Of a stretch of DNA of 64,000 nt, positions 34,167 through 42,613 are shown in pieces. The notes under the pieces were generated by a model. It worked only from the letters and a program-made list of their open reading frames with translations. It searched no databases and was not told where the DNA came from. The first letter of the stretch is position 1. Every line of letters starts with the position of its first letter. Source of the stretch: JANQOH01 sp965201155. GTDB lineage: Bacteria > Pseudomonadota > Alphaproteobacteria > UBA7887. The stretch spans positions 806,001 through 870,000 of the forward strand of contig OZ241752.1 in the NCBI GenBank assembly GCA_965201155.1. Direction: 5' to 3'. Made by a program: the position numbers and the translations under genes.

Positions 34167-35273
34167 ATGCTGGAAGTCGCCGCCGCGGGGAGACGGGGAA
34201 GTTTCGCGTTCGACGCGGCGTTCTCAGCGCCGGCTGCCGGCGTGACCGCGCTGTTCGGGCGCTCCGGCTCCGGCAAGACCACCATTCTCAACATTGTTGC
34301 CGGGCTGCATCACCCGCAGCGCGGCCGCGTCGCGCTCGGCGGACGCACGCTGCTCGACACCGAGCAGCGCGTCGATGTTCCCGCGCACCGGCGGCGCATC
34401 GGTTATGTGTTTCAGGATGGCCGCCTGTTTCCCCATCTTGATGTACGCGGAAACCTGGAATACGGGTTGAAACGCAGCGCCGCGCAGCAACTGCACGCCA
34501 CCTTTGCGCAGATTGTCGAGCTGCTCGATCTGGGCGCGCTGTTGCGCCGCCGCCCCGCGACATTGTCCGGCGGTGAACGCCAGCGAACGGCGATCGGACG
34601 CGCGCTGTTGACCAGCCCCGACCTGCTGTTGATGGACGAGCCGCTGGCGGCGCTTGACGGTCCGCGCAAGGCGGAAGTACTGCCGTTCATCGAGCGCCTG
34701 CAGCGCGAGGTGCGGGTGCCGGTGCTTTATGTCAGCCATGCGGTCGACGAGGTTTTGCGCATCGCCGACCGGGTGGTGCTGATGGACCGGGGTCGAGCCG
34801 CCGCTGCCGGGCCGGCGGCGGAGATTGCCAGCCAACTCGCCGAGGCTGGCTTCGCCGATCTTGCCGATGCGGCCACCGTGCTGCAGGCGACCGTGGCGGT
34901 GCATGATGACGCCCGGGCGCTGACCAGGCTCGACACGCCGGCAGGCCCGCTGCTTGTCGCGCGGATCGCAGGCGAGGCCGGGGCGGCAGTGCGGGTGCGC
35001 CTGCGCGCCCGCGACATTGCCCTGGCGCTGGACCCGCCCGAGCGCGTCAGCGTCATCAACATCCTTCCGGGCAAGGTGGTGCGGCTTGACCGTCCGGCGC
35101 CCGGTGTGGTTGCTGTGACGCTGGCCATCGGCGCATCTACGCAACTGCGCGCGGACATCACGCCGCTGGCCGCCGCGCGGCTGGAACTCGCACCGGGAAT
35201 CCCGGTCCACGCGATGATCAAGGCGGTGGCGGTGGAACGCTTCCCCCATGCGGCCCCAACGCTCCCGGCGTGA
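34167..35273 (+). CDS. modC: Molybdate ABC transporter ATP-binding protein
   Basis: A 368-residue ABC ATPase: Walker A GRSGSGKTT (31-39), the Q-loop FQDGRLFPHLDV, signature LSGGERQRTAIGRALL and Walker B LLLMDEPLAALD. The C-terminal third carries a Mop/TOBE domain (INILPGKVVRL to MIKAVAVERF) that binds molybdate and regulates transport. The ATG at 34167 was chosen; the frame continues upstream into modB. It completes the modABC operon. Confidence 0.96.
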   Translation: MLEVAAAGRRGSFAFDAAFSAPAAGVTALFGRSGSGKTTILNIVAGLHHPQRGRVALGGRTLLDTEQRVDVPAHRRRIGYVFQDGRLFPHLDVRGNLEYGLKRSAAQQLHATFAQIVELLDLGALLRRRPATLSGGERQRTAIGRALLTSPDLLLMDEPLAALDGPRKAEVLPFIERLQREVRVPVLYVSHAVDEVLRIADRVVLMDRGRAAAAGPAAEIASQLAEAGFADLADAATVLQATVAVHDDARALTRLDTPAGPLLVARIAGEAGAAVRVRLRARDIALALDPPERVSVINILPGKVVRLDRPAPGVVAVTLAIGASTQLRADITPLAAARLELAPGIPVHAMIKAVAVERFPHAAPTLPA

Positions 35274-35321
35274 CAGACCTGCCGCTTTCCGCCGCCGTCA
35301 CGGGACGTCAGCCGGCAGACA

Positions 35322-36431
35322 TCAGAAGGTCACGACGCTGCGGATCGACTCACCTGCGTGCATCAGATCGAACCCCTTGTTGATGTCGGCGAGCGGCATC
35401 GTGTGGGTGATCAGATCGTCGATATTGACCTTGCCGTCCATGTACCAGTCGACGATACGGGGCACGTCGGTGCGGCCCTTGGCACCGCCGAAAGCCGTGC
35501 CGCGCCAGACGCGGCCGGTAACCAGCTGAAACGGGCGGGTCTTGATTTCCTGCCCCGCGCCGGCCACGCCGATGATGACAGATTCGCCCCAGCCCTTGTG
35601 TGCGCATTCCAGCGCGGTGCGCATGACATCCACATTACCGATGCATTCGAACGAATAATCGGCACCACCCCCGGTGAGATCGACCAGATACGGGACGAGA
35701 TCGCCTTCGACCTCGGCCGGGTTGACAAAATGCGTCATGCCGAATTTTTCCGCCAGCGCCTGCTTGGCGGGGTTCGTATCGACCCCGACGATCATGTCGG
35801 CGCCGACGATACGCAATCCCTGGATGACATTGAGGCCGATTCCGCCCAGGCCGAACACGACACAGTTCGCCCCCGGCTCGACTTTCGCGGTGTTCATCAC
35901 CGCCCCGAGTCCCGTGGTCACGCCGCAGCCGATATAGCACACCTTGTCGAACGGCGCGTCCTCGCGGATTTTCGCCAGGGCGATTTCGGGCACCACGGTG
36001 AAATTGGAGAAGGTCGAGGTGCCCATATAGTGGTACACCTGCTCACGGCCCAGGGAGAAACGGCTCGTGCCGTCGGGCATGACTCCCTGCCCCTGGGTGA
36101 CGCGGATCGCCTGGCAGAGATTGGTCTTGCCCGAGAGGCAGTATTCGCATTGGCGGCATTCGGGCGTGTAGAGCGGAATCACATGATCGCCGGGCGCGAG
36201 GCTGGTGACGCCTGCCCCCACATCCACCACCACACCGGCGCCTTCATGCCCCAGAATGGCGGGGAACAGGCCTTCCGGATCGGCGCCGGACAGCGTGAAT
36301 TCATCGGTGTGACAAATGCCGGTCGCCTTGATCTCGACCAGGCACTCGCCGGCGCGCGGCCCTTCAAGTTCGACTTCCTCGATGACCAGCGGCTTGCCCG
36401 CTTCATGCGCGACCGCGGCTCTTGTTCTCAT
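35322..36431 (-). CDS. S-(hydroxymethyl)glutathione dehydrogenase / class III alcohol dehydrogenase
   Basis: A 369-residue zinc- and NAD-dependent enzyme that oxidises the glutathione-formaldehyde adduct. Catalytic zinc ligands are C40 and H62 with E63; four structural-zinc cysteines are C92, C95, C98 and C106. GCGVTTGLGAVMNTAKVEPG and GLGGIGLNVIQG define the class III type. It could detoxify formaldehyde made by the PQQ dehydrogenase at 4.6-6.3 kb. The S-formylglutathione hydrolase is not in the window. Names in use are frmA, adhC and flhA. Confidence 0.95.
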   Translation of the reverse strand: MRTRAAVAHEAGKPLVIEEVELEGPRAGECLVEIKATGICHTDEFTLSGADPEGLFPAILGHEGAGVVVDVGAGVTSLAPGDHVIPLYTPECRQCEYCLSGKTNLCQAIRVTQGQGVMPDGTSRFSLGREQVYHYMGTSTFSNFTVVPEIALAKIREDAPFDKVCYIGCGVTTGLGAVMNTAKVEPGANCVVFGLGGIGLNVIQGLRIVGADMIVGVDTNPAKQALAEKFGMTHFVNPAEVEGDLVPYLVDLTGGGADYSFECIGNVDVMRTALECAHKGWGESVIIGVAGAGQEIKTRPFQLVTGRVWRGTAFGGAKGRTDVPRIVDWYMDGKVNIDDLITHTMPLADINKGFDLMHAGESIRSVVTF

Positions 36432-36489
36432 GCTTCCCCTCCCTTGCGGTCACAGCGGTCCAGGCAGCGCCGCCCGCAGGCCGTTGCGT

Positions 36490-37287
36490 TCAGCCGCCGC
36501 CATGCCCGCCGATTCCGTAATCGAACGCCCAGCCCAGCCCGTCTCGTGTTGCCCCGGCCGGAACATATTCACATCCCACCCAGCCATCATAGCCCAGCGA
36601 GTCGAGAAGATTGAAGAGAAACGGATAATTGATCTCGCCATTATCCGGTTCGTGGCGCCCCGGGGCGCCGGCGATCTGAAAATGTGCGATCTGCGGCAGC
36701 GCCTGCGTGACGGTATTGGCGAGATCGCCGTTCATGATCTGCAAATGATAGAGATCGCACTGGATCGCCAGATTATCGTGATCCACAGCCGCCAGGATTT
36801 CCGCCGCTTCACTCATGCAGTTGAGGAAATAACCGGGAGCGTCGCGGTCATTGATGGGTTCGATCAATATCCGCACGCCATCCGCTGCCGCCCGCTCCGC
36901 CGCCCAGCGCAGATTTTCGACATAGACGGCAGTCATGGCGGCGCGATCGGCCTCCACATCCGCCCGGGCAGCCATCACGTGGAGCCGGGAGCACGGCAAT
37001 TGCCCTGCGTAGTCCAGTGCCTGCTCGATCGACGCGCGAAAATCGGCGCTGCGGCCGGGCAGGGCGGCAAGGCCGCGCTCGCCGGCGGCGATGTCGCCCG
37101 GCGGCGCGTTGAGCAGCACCTGTTCCAGACCGTTGCCCGCCAGGCGTTCGGCAATGGCGCCCGCCGGCCATTCATAGGGAAACTGGAACTCGACGCCGCG
37201 AAACCCGCAATTGGCCGCCGCGCGAAAGCGGTCGAGAAACGCATGTTCGCCGAACATGGTGGAAAGATTGGCGGCAAATCGAGGCAT
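36490..37287 (-). CDS. Hydroxypyruvate isomerase family protein (Hyi/OtnI-like)
   Basis: A 265-residue TIM-barrel sugar isomerase of the Hyi family. It has PRFAANLSTMFGE at the start, GFRGVEFQFPYEW, the metal-site segments LIEPINDRDAPGYFL and IQCDLYHLQIMNGD, HFQIAGAPGRHEPDNGE, and GWVGCEYVPAG. Hyi interconverts hydroxypyruvate and tartronate semialdehyde in glyoxylate metabolism; related OtnI acts on 2-oxo-tetronate phosphates or precursors. GAGG lies 6 bases before the ATG at 37287. It follows the amidohydrolase by 8 bases. Confidence 0.9.
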   Translation of the reverse strand: MPRFAANLSTMFGEHAFLDRFRAAANCGFRGVEFQFPYEWPAGAIAERLAGNGLEQVLLNAPPGDIAAGERGLAALPGRSADFRASIEQALDYAGQLPCSRLHVMAARADVEADRAAMTAVYVENLRWAAERAAADGVRILIEPINDRDAPGYFLNCMSEAAEILAAVDHDNLAIQCDLYHLQIMNGDLANTVTQALPQIAHFQIAGAPGRHEPDNGEINYPFLFNLLDSLGYDGWVGCEYVPAGATRDGLGWAFDYGIGGHGGG

Positions 37288-37295
37288 GGCACGCC

Positions 37296-38474
37296 TCAAG
37301 CGGCGGGGATTTCGCGGCGCGGCAGCGTGTTTTCCACCAGCCGCGCGAAGAAACTCGCTCCCACCGGCAGAATCTCGTCATTGAAATCGTATTTCGGATT
37401 GTGGACGGTCACGCAGCCCTCGCCGTCGCCATTGCCGACAAACGCATAGGCGCCCGGCTTCGCCTCCAGAAAAAACGAGAAATCTTCCGATCCCATGACC
37501 ACCGGCTGAGGCGGCGCTTCGGTCCCCATCACCTCGCCGGCGGCGTGGCGCGCGAGCGCTGTTTCCGTCTCGTGATTGCAGGTCGGCGGGTAGCCTTCCT
37601 CATAAGTCAGCGCCGCCCGGGCATTGTGCGCGGCAGCCACGCTTTCTACCAGCGCCGCCATGCGCTGGCGCACCATGCGCCCCACCTCGGCATCGAAATA
37701 GCGCACCGTGCCGCCCAGCTCCACCGTGTCCGGAATGACGTTGAAAGCGTCGCCGCCGTGAATTTTCGTCACCGAGACAACGAGCGTGCGGTTGGGGTCC
37801 ACCTCGCGCGACACCAGACTTTGCAGCGCGGTGACAATTGCCGCTGATGCAACCACCGGGTCGGTCGCCAGATGCGGCATGGCCCCATGCCCGCCGGCGC
37901 CCTGGACGGTCACCCGGAAGGAATCCGCCGCCGCCATGACAGGCCCCGGCGACACGGCGATGCTGCCGGTCGGCAGGCCGGGCATATTGTGCACCCCGTA
38001 AATTGCATCAACCGGATAGCGCTCGAACAACCCGTCTTCGATCATCGCGCGCGCGCCGGCGAAGCCCTCCTCGGCAGGCTGGAAAACGAGCACTACCGTG
38101 CCCGAGAAATTACGTGTTTCCGCGAGATAACGGCTGGCGCCAAGCAGCATCGCCGTATGCCCGTCATGACCGCAGGCATGCATGACGCCATTGTGGGTGG
38201 ACTGCCAGGGCAGGCCGGTCTCTTCCGTGATCGGCAGCGCATCCATGTCGGCACGCAGGCCGATACGCGGGCCGTCGCCATTGCGGATCACGCCGACAAC
38301 GCCGGTCTTGCCGATGCCTTCGCACACTTCGTCCACGCCGAACTCGCGCAGGCGGCGCGCGACCTGTGTCGCGGTTCGTGTTTCCTCATAGGCAAGTTCC
38401 GGATGGGCATGAATGTCATGCCGCCATTCCTTCATGTCGTCATGCCACGCGGCAATTCGATTGACTATCGGCAT
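37296..38474 (-). CDS. M20-family amidohydrolase (hippurate/aminoacylase type)
   Basis: A 392-residue metallo-amidohydrolase. Metal and catalytic residues include C101 and H103 in MHACGHDGH, E135-E136 in PAEEG, and a C-terminal VVMGSEDFSFF. The dimerisation domain GAGGHGAMPHLATDP is present. Such enzymes remove acyl groups from amino acids or related amides; the substrate is unknown. GGAG lies about 7 bases before the ATG at 38474. It heads a two-gene operon with the hydroxypyruvate isomerase homologue. Confidence 0.92.
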   Translation of the reverse strand: MPIVNRIAAWHDDMKEWRHDIHAHPELAYEETRTATQVARRLREFGVDEVCEGIGKTGVVGVIRNGDGPRIGLRADMDALPITEETGLPWQSTHNGVMHACGHDGHTAMLLGASRYLAETRNFSGTVVLVFQPAEEGFAGARAMIEDGLFERYPVDAIYGVHNMPGLPTGSIAVSPGPVMAAADSFRVTVQGAGGHGAMPHLATDPVVASAAIVTALQSLVSREVDPNRTLVVSVTKIHGGDAFNVIPDTVELGGTVRYFDAEVGRMVRQRMAALVESVAAAHNARAALTYEEGYPPTCNHETETALARHAAGEVMGTEAPPQPVVMGSEDFSFFLEAKPGAYAFVGNGDGEGCVTVHNPKYDFNDEILPVGASFFARLVENTLPRREIPAA

Positions 38475-38692
38475 GGTGTGCTCCTGCAGTTCCGAACATG
38501 GAATCCAAAAGGTTGATTTCATTCAATAAACTTTGGTCGCTGGCGAGCCGCGGCGCGCGTACCCGCAGCGCTGTGACCGCTAACAGCATATGCGTGGCAG
38601 GTCAACTGCAGGCCCGGCAGATTGCGGGATACCCGAGCGGATGCTACACACCGCCCGACCGGGCGGGACAATACGACAATCAGGAACACACG

Positions 38693-39418
38693 ATGATCGA
38701 CCTGCATTTCTGGCCGACCCCCAATGGCCGAAAAGTAACCATCCTGCTTGAGGAATGCGGTCTCGAATACCGCATCGTGCCGTGCAATATCGGCCGCGGC
38801 GACCAGTTTGAAGAATCCTTTCTGGACATATGCCCCAACAACCGCATGCCGGCCATGATCGATCACGCGCCCGCCGATGGCGGTGCTCCGGTGGCACTGT
38901 TCGAGTCCGGCGCCATCATGATGTATCTGGCCGAAAAGGCCGGGCAGTTCTATCCGCAGGCGCTGCGTGACCGCCATGAAGTCAACCAGTGGCTGATGTG
39001 GCAGATGGCCAACCAGGGGCCGAAAACCGGCGAACGCGGCTATTTCAACCGTCTCGGCGACTCCGTCGGCGATCAGTCGCACGCGCTGCGCCGCTTCGAC
39101 GATGAAGTAAACCGCCTCTACGGGGTGATGAACAACCGGTTGTATGACCGCCCGTATCTCGCCGGCGACACCTACACCATCGCCGACATGATCAGTTATC
39201 CGTGGGCCGCAGGATGGCGCGTGCAGGGCCAGGACATCAACGAGTTCATCTATTTCAAACGCTGGTTCGAGGAGTTGTCGCAGCGCCCCGGTGTGAAGGC
39301 CGGCATGGCGGCCGGCAGCGATCTGTCCGAAGACGTCTCCAACCTGTCGGAAGCTGAAAGGGCGCGCCGCCGCGCCATACTCTACAATCAGCGCGCCCGC
39401 CCCGCGCCGTCCGCCTAG
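38693..39418 (+). CDS. Glutathione S-transferase family protein (YfcG-like)
   Basis: A 241-residue GST with an N-terminal thioredoxin-like domain (LHFWPTPNGRKVTILLEECGL, the Asn-rich YfcG/Ure2 type) and VALFESGAIMMYLAEK as glutathione-binding site, then an all-alpha domain with NQWLMWQMANQGP and YTIADMISYPW. It probably acts as a disulfide-bond reductase or conjugates electrophiles. AGGAA lies 7 bases before the ATG at 38693. Upstream bases 38475-38692 show no gene and no convincing promoter. Together with gshB and the GSH-formaldehyde dehydrogenase it indicates active glutathione use. Confidence 0.9.
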   Translation: MIDLHFWPTPNGRKVTILLEECGLEYRIVPCNIGRGDQFEESFLDICPNNRMPAMIDHAPADGGAPVALFESGAIMMYLAEKAGQFYPQALRDRHEVNQWLMWQMANQGPKTGERGYFNRLGDSVGDQSHALRRFDDEVNRLYGVMNNRLYDRPYLAGDTYTIADMISYPWAAGWRVQGQDINEFIYFKRWFEELSQRPGVKAGMAAGSDLSEDVSNLSEAERARRRAILYNQRARPAPSA

Positions 39419-40716
39419 AACGCCGGTACTGCGAAACTCGTCGGCGACGGCACAATCACCTCAAAGTCACGCTCGCCGACCCGCCAGATCGCGAGCCCGC
39501 GTTCGGCTACCTGGTTCGCGTCAAAGCGAAACAGCCCTCCCGAACCGGCAAAACCCGCCATGTCCGACAGCCGGGCGGCAGGGAAAGCTTCGCCGGCGGA
39601 CCGCGCCAGACCGGCCGCCAGCGCCACTGCGTCATAGCCGAGCGCTGCGAGATGCCGCGGCTCATCGTTGAACGCCGCCCGGTATCGGCGGGCAAACTGG
39701 CGAAAAGCCGCGCCGTCCTCGGGTGCCGCAAACACCGCGCCCACCAGCGCCGGCTCACCGAACAGCGCCGGATCGCGCCAGGCTTGCCACGGGCCGGCAC
39801 CGAAAAATCCGACTCTGGCCGGATCCAGCCCATGATACGGCAATAGCGGCGCCAGTGCCGCCAGCGCACCGCGCGGGGCCGCGATAAGCAAGGCGTCGAA
39901 GCTGCGTGCGGGGTCGCGGCGCGCCGACGCCAGCGCCCTGATCGGCGTGTCATCCGCGACGCCGGCCGTCGTCGGGTGGAACCGGGCGATTTCGCCCACC
40001 GCGCCGCCATACCGCGCAACAGCCGCATGAAGCGCCGTTACGACCACATCCCCATAGGGACCCACGGGCGCCAGCAGCCCGAATCGAGCACTCCCCGTAG
40101 CGAGCGCATAACCCACAACATCGCGTACCTGCTGGTCGGGCGTCAGACCCATGACATGTATGCCGCCGCCGGCCGCCCGCCTGTCATTGGTGAACGCGAT
40201 GACGGGCACGCCAGCCTCCCGAGCCAGAGGGGCAATGCTGTGCGCCGGCGCTGCGAGAAGCGGCCCCAGGACAATATCGGGATCTTCCGTCAATGCCGCC
40301 TGCATGGCCGCCACAGCGCCTTCCGGCGTTCCGCCCGTATCTTTCGGCAGCAGGATGAAATTTGCGTCCGCGTGGTCGAACAGGGCGAGTTGTGCCGCAT
40401 CCGCGAGCACCGCCCCAACGGCCGCGCGCGGCCCGGTGAGCGGCAACAGCAATGCCGCGCGCACTTCCCGCGGCGCGGCCTCGGTAACCGGTTCCGGTTC
40501 CGGCTCGACCGGCAAGGGTTCGATCTCCGGCTCCGGTTCGGGTTCAGGTTCCGGCGGAGTTTCCTCGATTTCCACCGGTTCCGGCTCCGGCGGTGCAACC
40601 GGCTCCGGTGACTCGCAGCCGCCGGCCAGCGCCGCCAGCACTGCCCATGCGCCGACTCGCACAATCGCCGCTCCGACGCCCCCCGCCGCGCGCTGGTATA
40701 TGCTGCTCATGGCCAT
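39415..40716 (-). CDS. LpoA-like penicillin-binding protein activator, lipoprotein with Pro-Glu-rich linker
   Basis: A 433-residue exported protein. A signal ends near AGGC (Cys34, imperfect lipobox). Residues about 37-77 are a rigid Pro-Glu-rich linker, then a periplasmic-binding-protein-like domain (ALLLPLTGPRAAVGAVLADAAQ onward). In E. coli LpoA activates PBP1A from the outer membrane, and lpoA lies head-to-head with rsmI as here. The linker may span the periplasm. Activation of a PBP is inferred from homology and context. The start at 40716 shares a CATG with the rsmI start. Confidence 0.82.
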   Translation of the reverse strand: MAMSSIYQRAAGGVGAAIVRVGAWAVLAALAGGCESPEPVAPPEPEPVEIEETPPEPEPEPEPEIEPLPVEPEPEPVTEAAPREVRAALLLPLTGPRAAVGAVLADAAQLALFDHADANFILLPKDTGGTPEGAVAAMQAALTEDPDIVLGPLLAAPAHSIAPLAREAGVPVIAFTNDRRAAGGGIHVMGLTPDQQVRDVVGYALATGSARFGLLAPVGPYGDVVVTALHAAVARYGGAVGEIARFHPTTAGVADDTPIRALASARRDPARSFDALLIAAPRGALAALAPLLPYHGLDPARVGFFGAGPWQAWRDPALFGEPALVGAVFAAPEDGAAFRQFARRYRAAFNDEPRHLAALGYDAVALAAGLARSAGEAFPAARLSDMAGFAGSGGLFRFDANQVAERGLAIWRVGERDFEVIVPSPTSFAVPAF

Positions 40717-41674
40717 GAAACCGTCCCCAACGCCAGTTCCCAAAGCCGCATCACATGCTAACGACGCGGCGGAAACAAGTAAACGCCCGCCGCATGCGCC
40801 GGCGGCAGCGCCGCACTTGCCGCCCGGCCTTTATGTTGTCGCCACGCCGATTGGCAATCTCGGCGACCTCAGCGACCGCGCGCGGGCGGTGCTTGCCGGT
40901 GTTGATCTCGTCGCCTGCGAGGATACGCGGCGCACCGGCAGGCTGTTGAAGGCCTGCGGGATCGACGCGCGGCTCACCGCCTATCATGACCACAACGCGC
41001 CGCGCGCGCTGCCCGGCCTGTGCGCCGCGCTCACGCGCGGGCGCCGGATAGCGTTGGTCAGCGACGCTGGTACACCGCTGATCTCCGATCCCGGATACCG
41101 CCTGGTCGGCGCGGCGCTCGACGCCGGCATTGCCGTGACACCCATTCCAGGTCCCACCAGTGTCATCGCCGCCCTGACAGTATCCGGTCTCCCCAGCGAC
41201 CGTTTCGTGTTCGCCGGGTTTCTGCCCTCGCGCGCAAGCGCGCGCCGCGCCGCGCTCGCCGAACTGGCGGAAATCGACATGACGGTGATTCTATTCGAAT
41301 CGGCACAGCGCCTTGCGGCAACGCTCGCCGACCTCGCCGCTGCGTTCGGCGACCGACCCGCCGCCATCACCCGCGAACTCACCAAGCGCCATGAGGAAGT
41401 GCGCCGCGGACGCCTGCCGGAACTCGCGGCGGACGCCGCAGCCGCGCCGCCGCGCGGCGAAATCGTATTGGTCATCGGTCCGCCGCCGCGCAAACCCGAC
41501 ATGATCGATTGGGAAGATGTCGAAACCAGATTGACGGAAGCGCTGCAAGGCATGACAGCGCGCGACGCCGCAAGGCACGTTGCGAACGTAACCGGCGCAC
41601 CGCGCCGCCTGGTCTATGCCCGCGCCGCCGCGCGCCGCCGCCCGGCGCAGGACGGAGGCGATGACGCGCCGTGA
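40715..41674 (+). CDS. rsmI: 16S rRNA (cytidine1402-2'-O)-methyltransferase
   Basis: A 319-residue SAM-dependent methyltransferase of the tetrapyrrole methylase fold. Motifs are YVVATPIGNLGDL, CEDTRRTGRLL, SDAGTPLISDPG and PIPGPTSVIAALTVSGLPSDRF. It methylates C1402 of 16S rRNA. The first 33 residues are a Pro/Ala-rich extension before the conserved core, so the start could also be the ATG at 40700 or 40709. The gene opens the rsmI-yraN-dolP-gshB run, matching E. coli order without diaA. Confidence 0.93.
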   Translation: MKPSPTPVPKAASHANDAAETSKRPPHAPAAAPHLPPGLYVVATPIGNLGDLSDRARAVLAGVDLVACEDTRRTGRLLKACGIDARLTAYHDHNAPRALPGLCAALTRGRRIALVSDAGTPLISDPGYRLVGAALDAGIAVTPIPGPTSVIAALTVSGLPSDRFVFAGFLPSRASARRAALAELAEIDMTVILFESAQRLAATLADLAAAFGDRPAAITRELTKRHEEVRRGRLPELAADAAAAPPRGEIVLVIGPPPRKPDMIDWEDVETRLTEALQGMTARDAARHVANVTGAPRRLVYARAAARRRPAQDGGDDAP

Positions 41675-42050
41675 CCGCCGCCGTGCAGCACAGCGCTTCG
41701 GGCGCCGCGCCGAATGGCTGTGCCGCTGGCGCCTGCGCCTGTGCGGCTGGCGTATCCTGGCGCAGAACTGGCGCTGCCCCGGCGGCGAAATCGACATTGT
41801 CGCGCAACGCCGCAGCATCATCGCCTTCATTGAAGTCAAGGCGCGCGCCGGCGCAGCGGTCGAAACCGCCGCGCCCGCACCGCATCAGCGCCGCCGCATC
41901 GAACGCGCAGCGGAAATGTTTCTTGCGCGTAACCCCCGGTTGGGGACATTGTCAGGAAGGTTCGATCTCATGGTGGTGCGCCCATGGCCAGGTTTTCGTT
42001 TTCTGTGGCCGGTTCATTTGCCCGATGCCTGGCGCTCATCGCCGCCCTGA
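41661..42050 (+). CDS. YraN family (UPF0102) endonuclease-like protein
   Basis: A 129-residue protein with the PD-(D/E)XK nuclease-like core GGEIDIVAQRRSIIAFIEVKAR, where Asp, Glu and Lys positions are kept, and the typical C-terminal VHLPDAWR. Its biological role is unsettled. GGAGG lies 3 bases before the ATG at 41661, inside the end of rsmI (14-base overlap). Its 3' end overlaps the next gene by 67 bases in another frame. Confidence 0.9.
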   Translation: MTRRDRRRAAQRFGRRAEWLCRWRLRLCGWRILAQNWRCPGGEIDIVAQRRSIIAFIEVKARAGAAVETAAPAPHQRRRIERAAEMFLARNPRLGTLSGRFDLMVVRPWPGFRFLWPVHLPDAWRSSPP

Positions 42051-42613
42051 TGCAGAGCGCCTGCTCGGCCCCCGGCTCCGCGCTTCAGGCGGGCGCCGAC
42101 GCCGCCACGACACCCGCTCAGGAAAGGTCCGCCGGAGATGTCGCGAGCGACCTTCTGATCGATGTGAAGATTGCGGAAGCGCTTTTCCAGGCTCATGTCG
42201 ATGACGTCTTCCGGCCGGTGAATGTCGATGTCTTCGAAGGGCGGGTGCTGCTCACCGGCGTCGTCCCCACGGCAGAGCGGGTGACGGAATCAGGCGAAAT
42301 CGCCGCCGGAATCAAGGGCGTCAGGACCGTCATCAATCGCCTCGAAGCAGGCGACTTGTCCCTGGTTGACCAGACGCGCGATCGCGGAATCGCCGCGCGC
42401 CTGCGCGGCCGTCTGCTCGTGGACCGCGCCGTACGCAATGTCAATTACACCATCGCCGTCGTCGACAGCGTCGTGCATATACTGGGCATCGCCCAGGATG
42501 AGGCGGAGCGCCGGCGCGTTGCCGCTCACGCCCGCGATATTCCCTATGTCCGGGAGGCCGTGCTGCATGTGATCCTCAAGGACGACTCAGCGCGCCGTGG
42601 AGACAGTTCGTGA
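41984..42613 (+). CDS. BON-domain protein, DolP/YraP-like
   Basis: A 209-residue exported protein with a signal sequence (residues 1-26, Cys27 in LMQSAC; lipobox imperfect) and two BON domains, around 57-120 and 128-200. In E. coli DolP (YraP) binds anionic phospholipid and supports outer-membrane integrity. The position after rsmI-yraN supports that identity. Starting later, at 42050, would remove the signal peptide, so the 67-base overlap with yraN looks real. Confidence 0.85.
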   Translation: MARFSFSVAGSFARCLALIAALMQSACSAPGSALQAGADAATTPAQERSAGDVASDLLIDVKIAEALFQAHVDDVFRPVNVDVFEGRVLLTGVVPTAERVTESGEIAAGIKGVRTVINRLEAGDLSLVDQTRDRGIAARLRGRLLVDRAVRNVNYTIAVVDSVVHILGIAQDEAERRRVAAHARDIPYVREAVLHVILKDDSARRGDSS

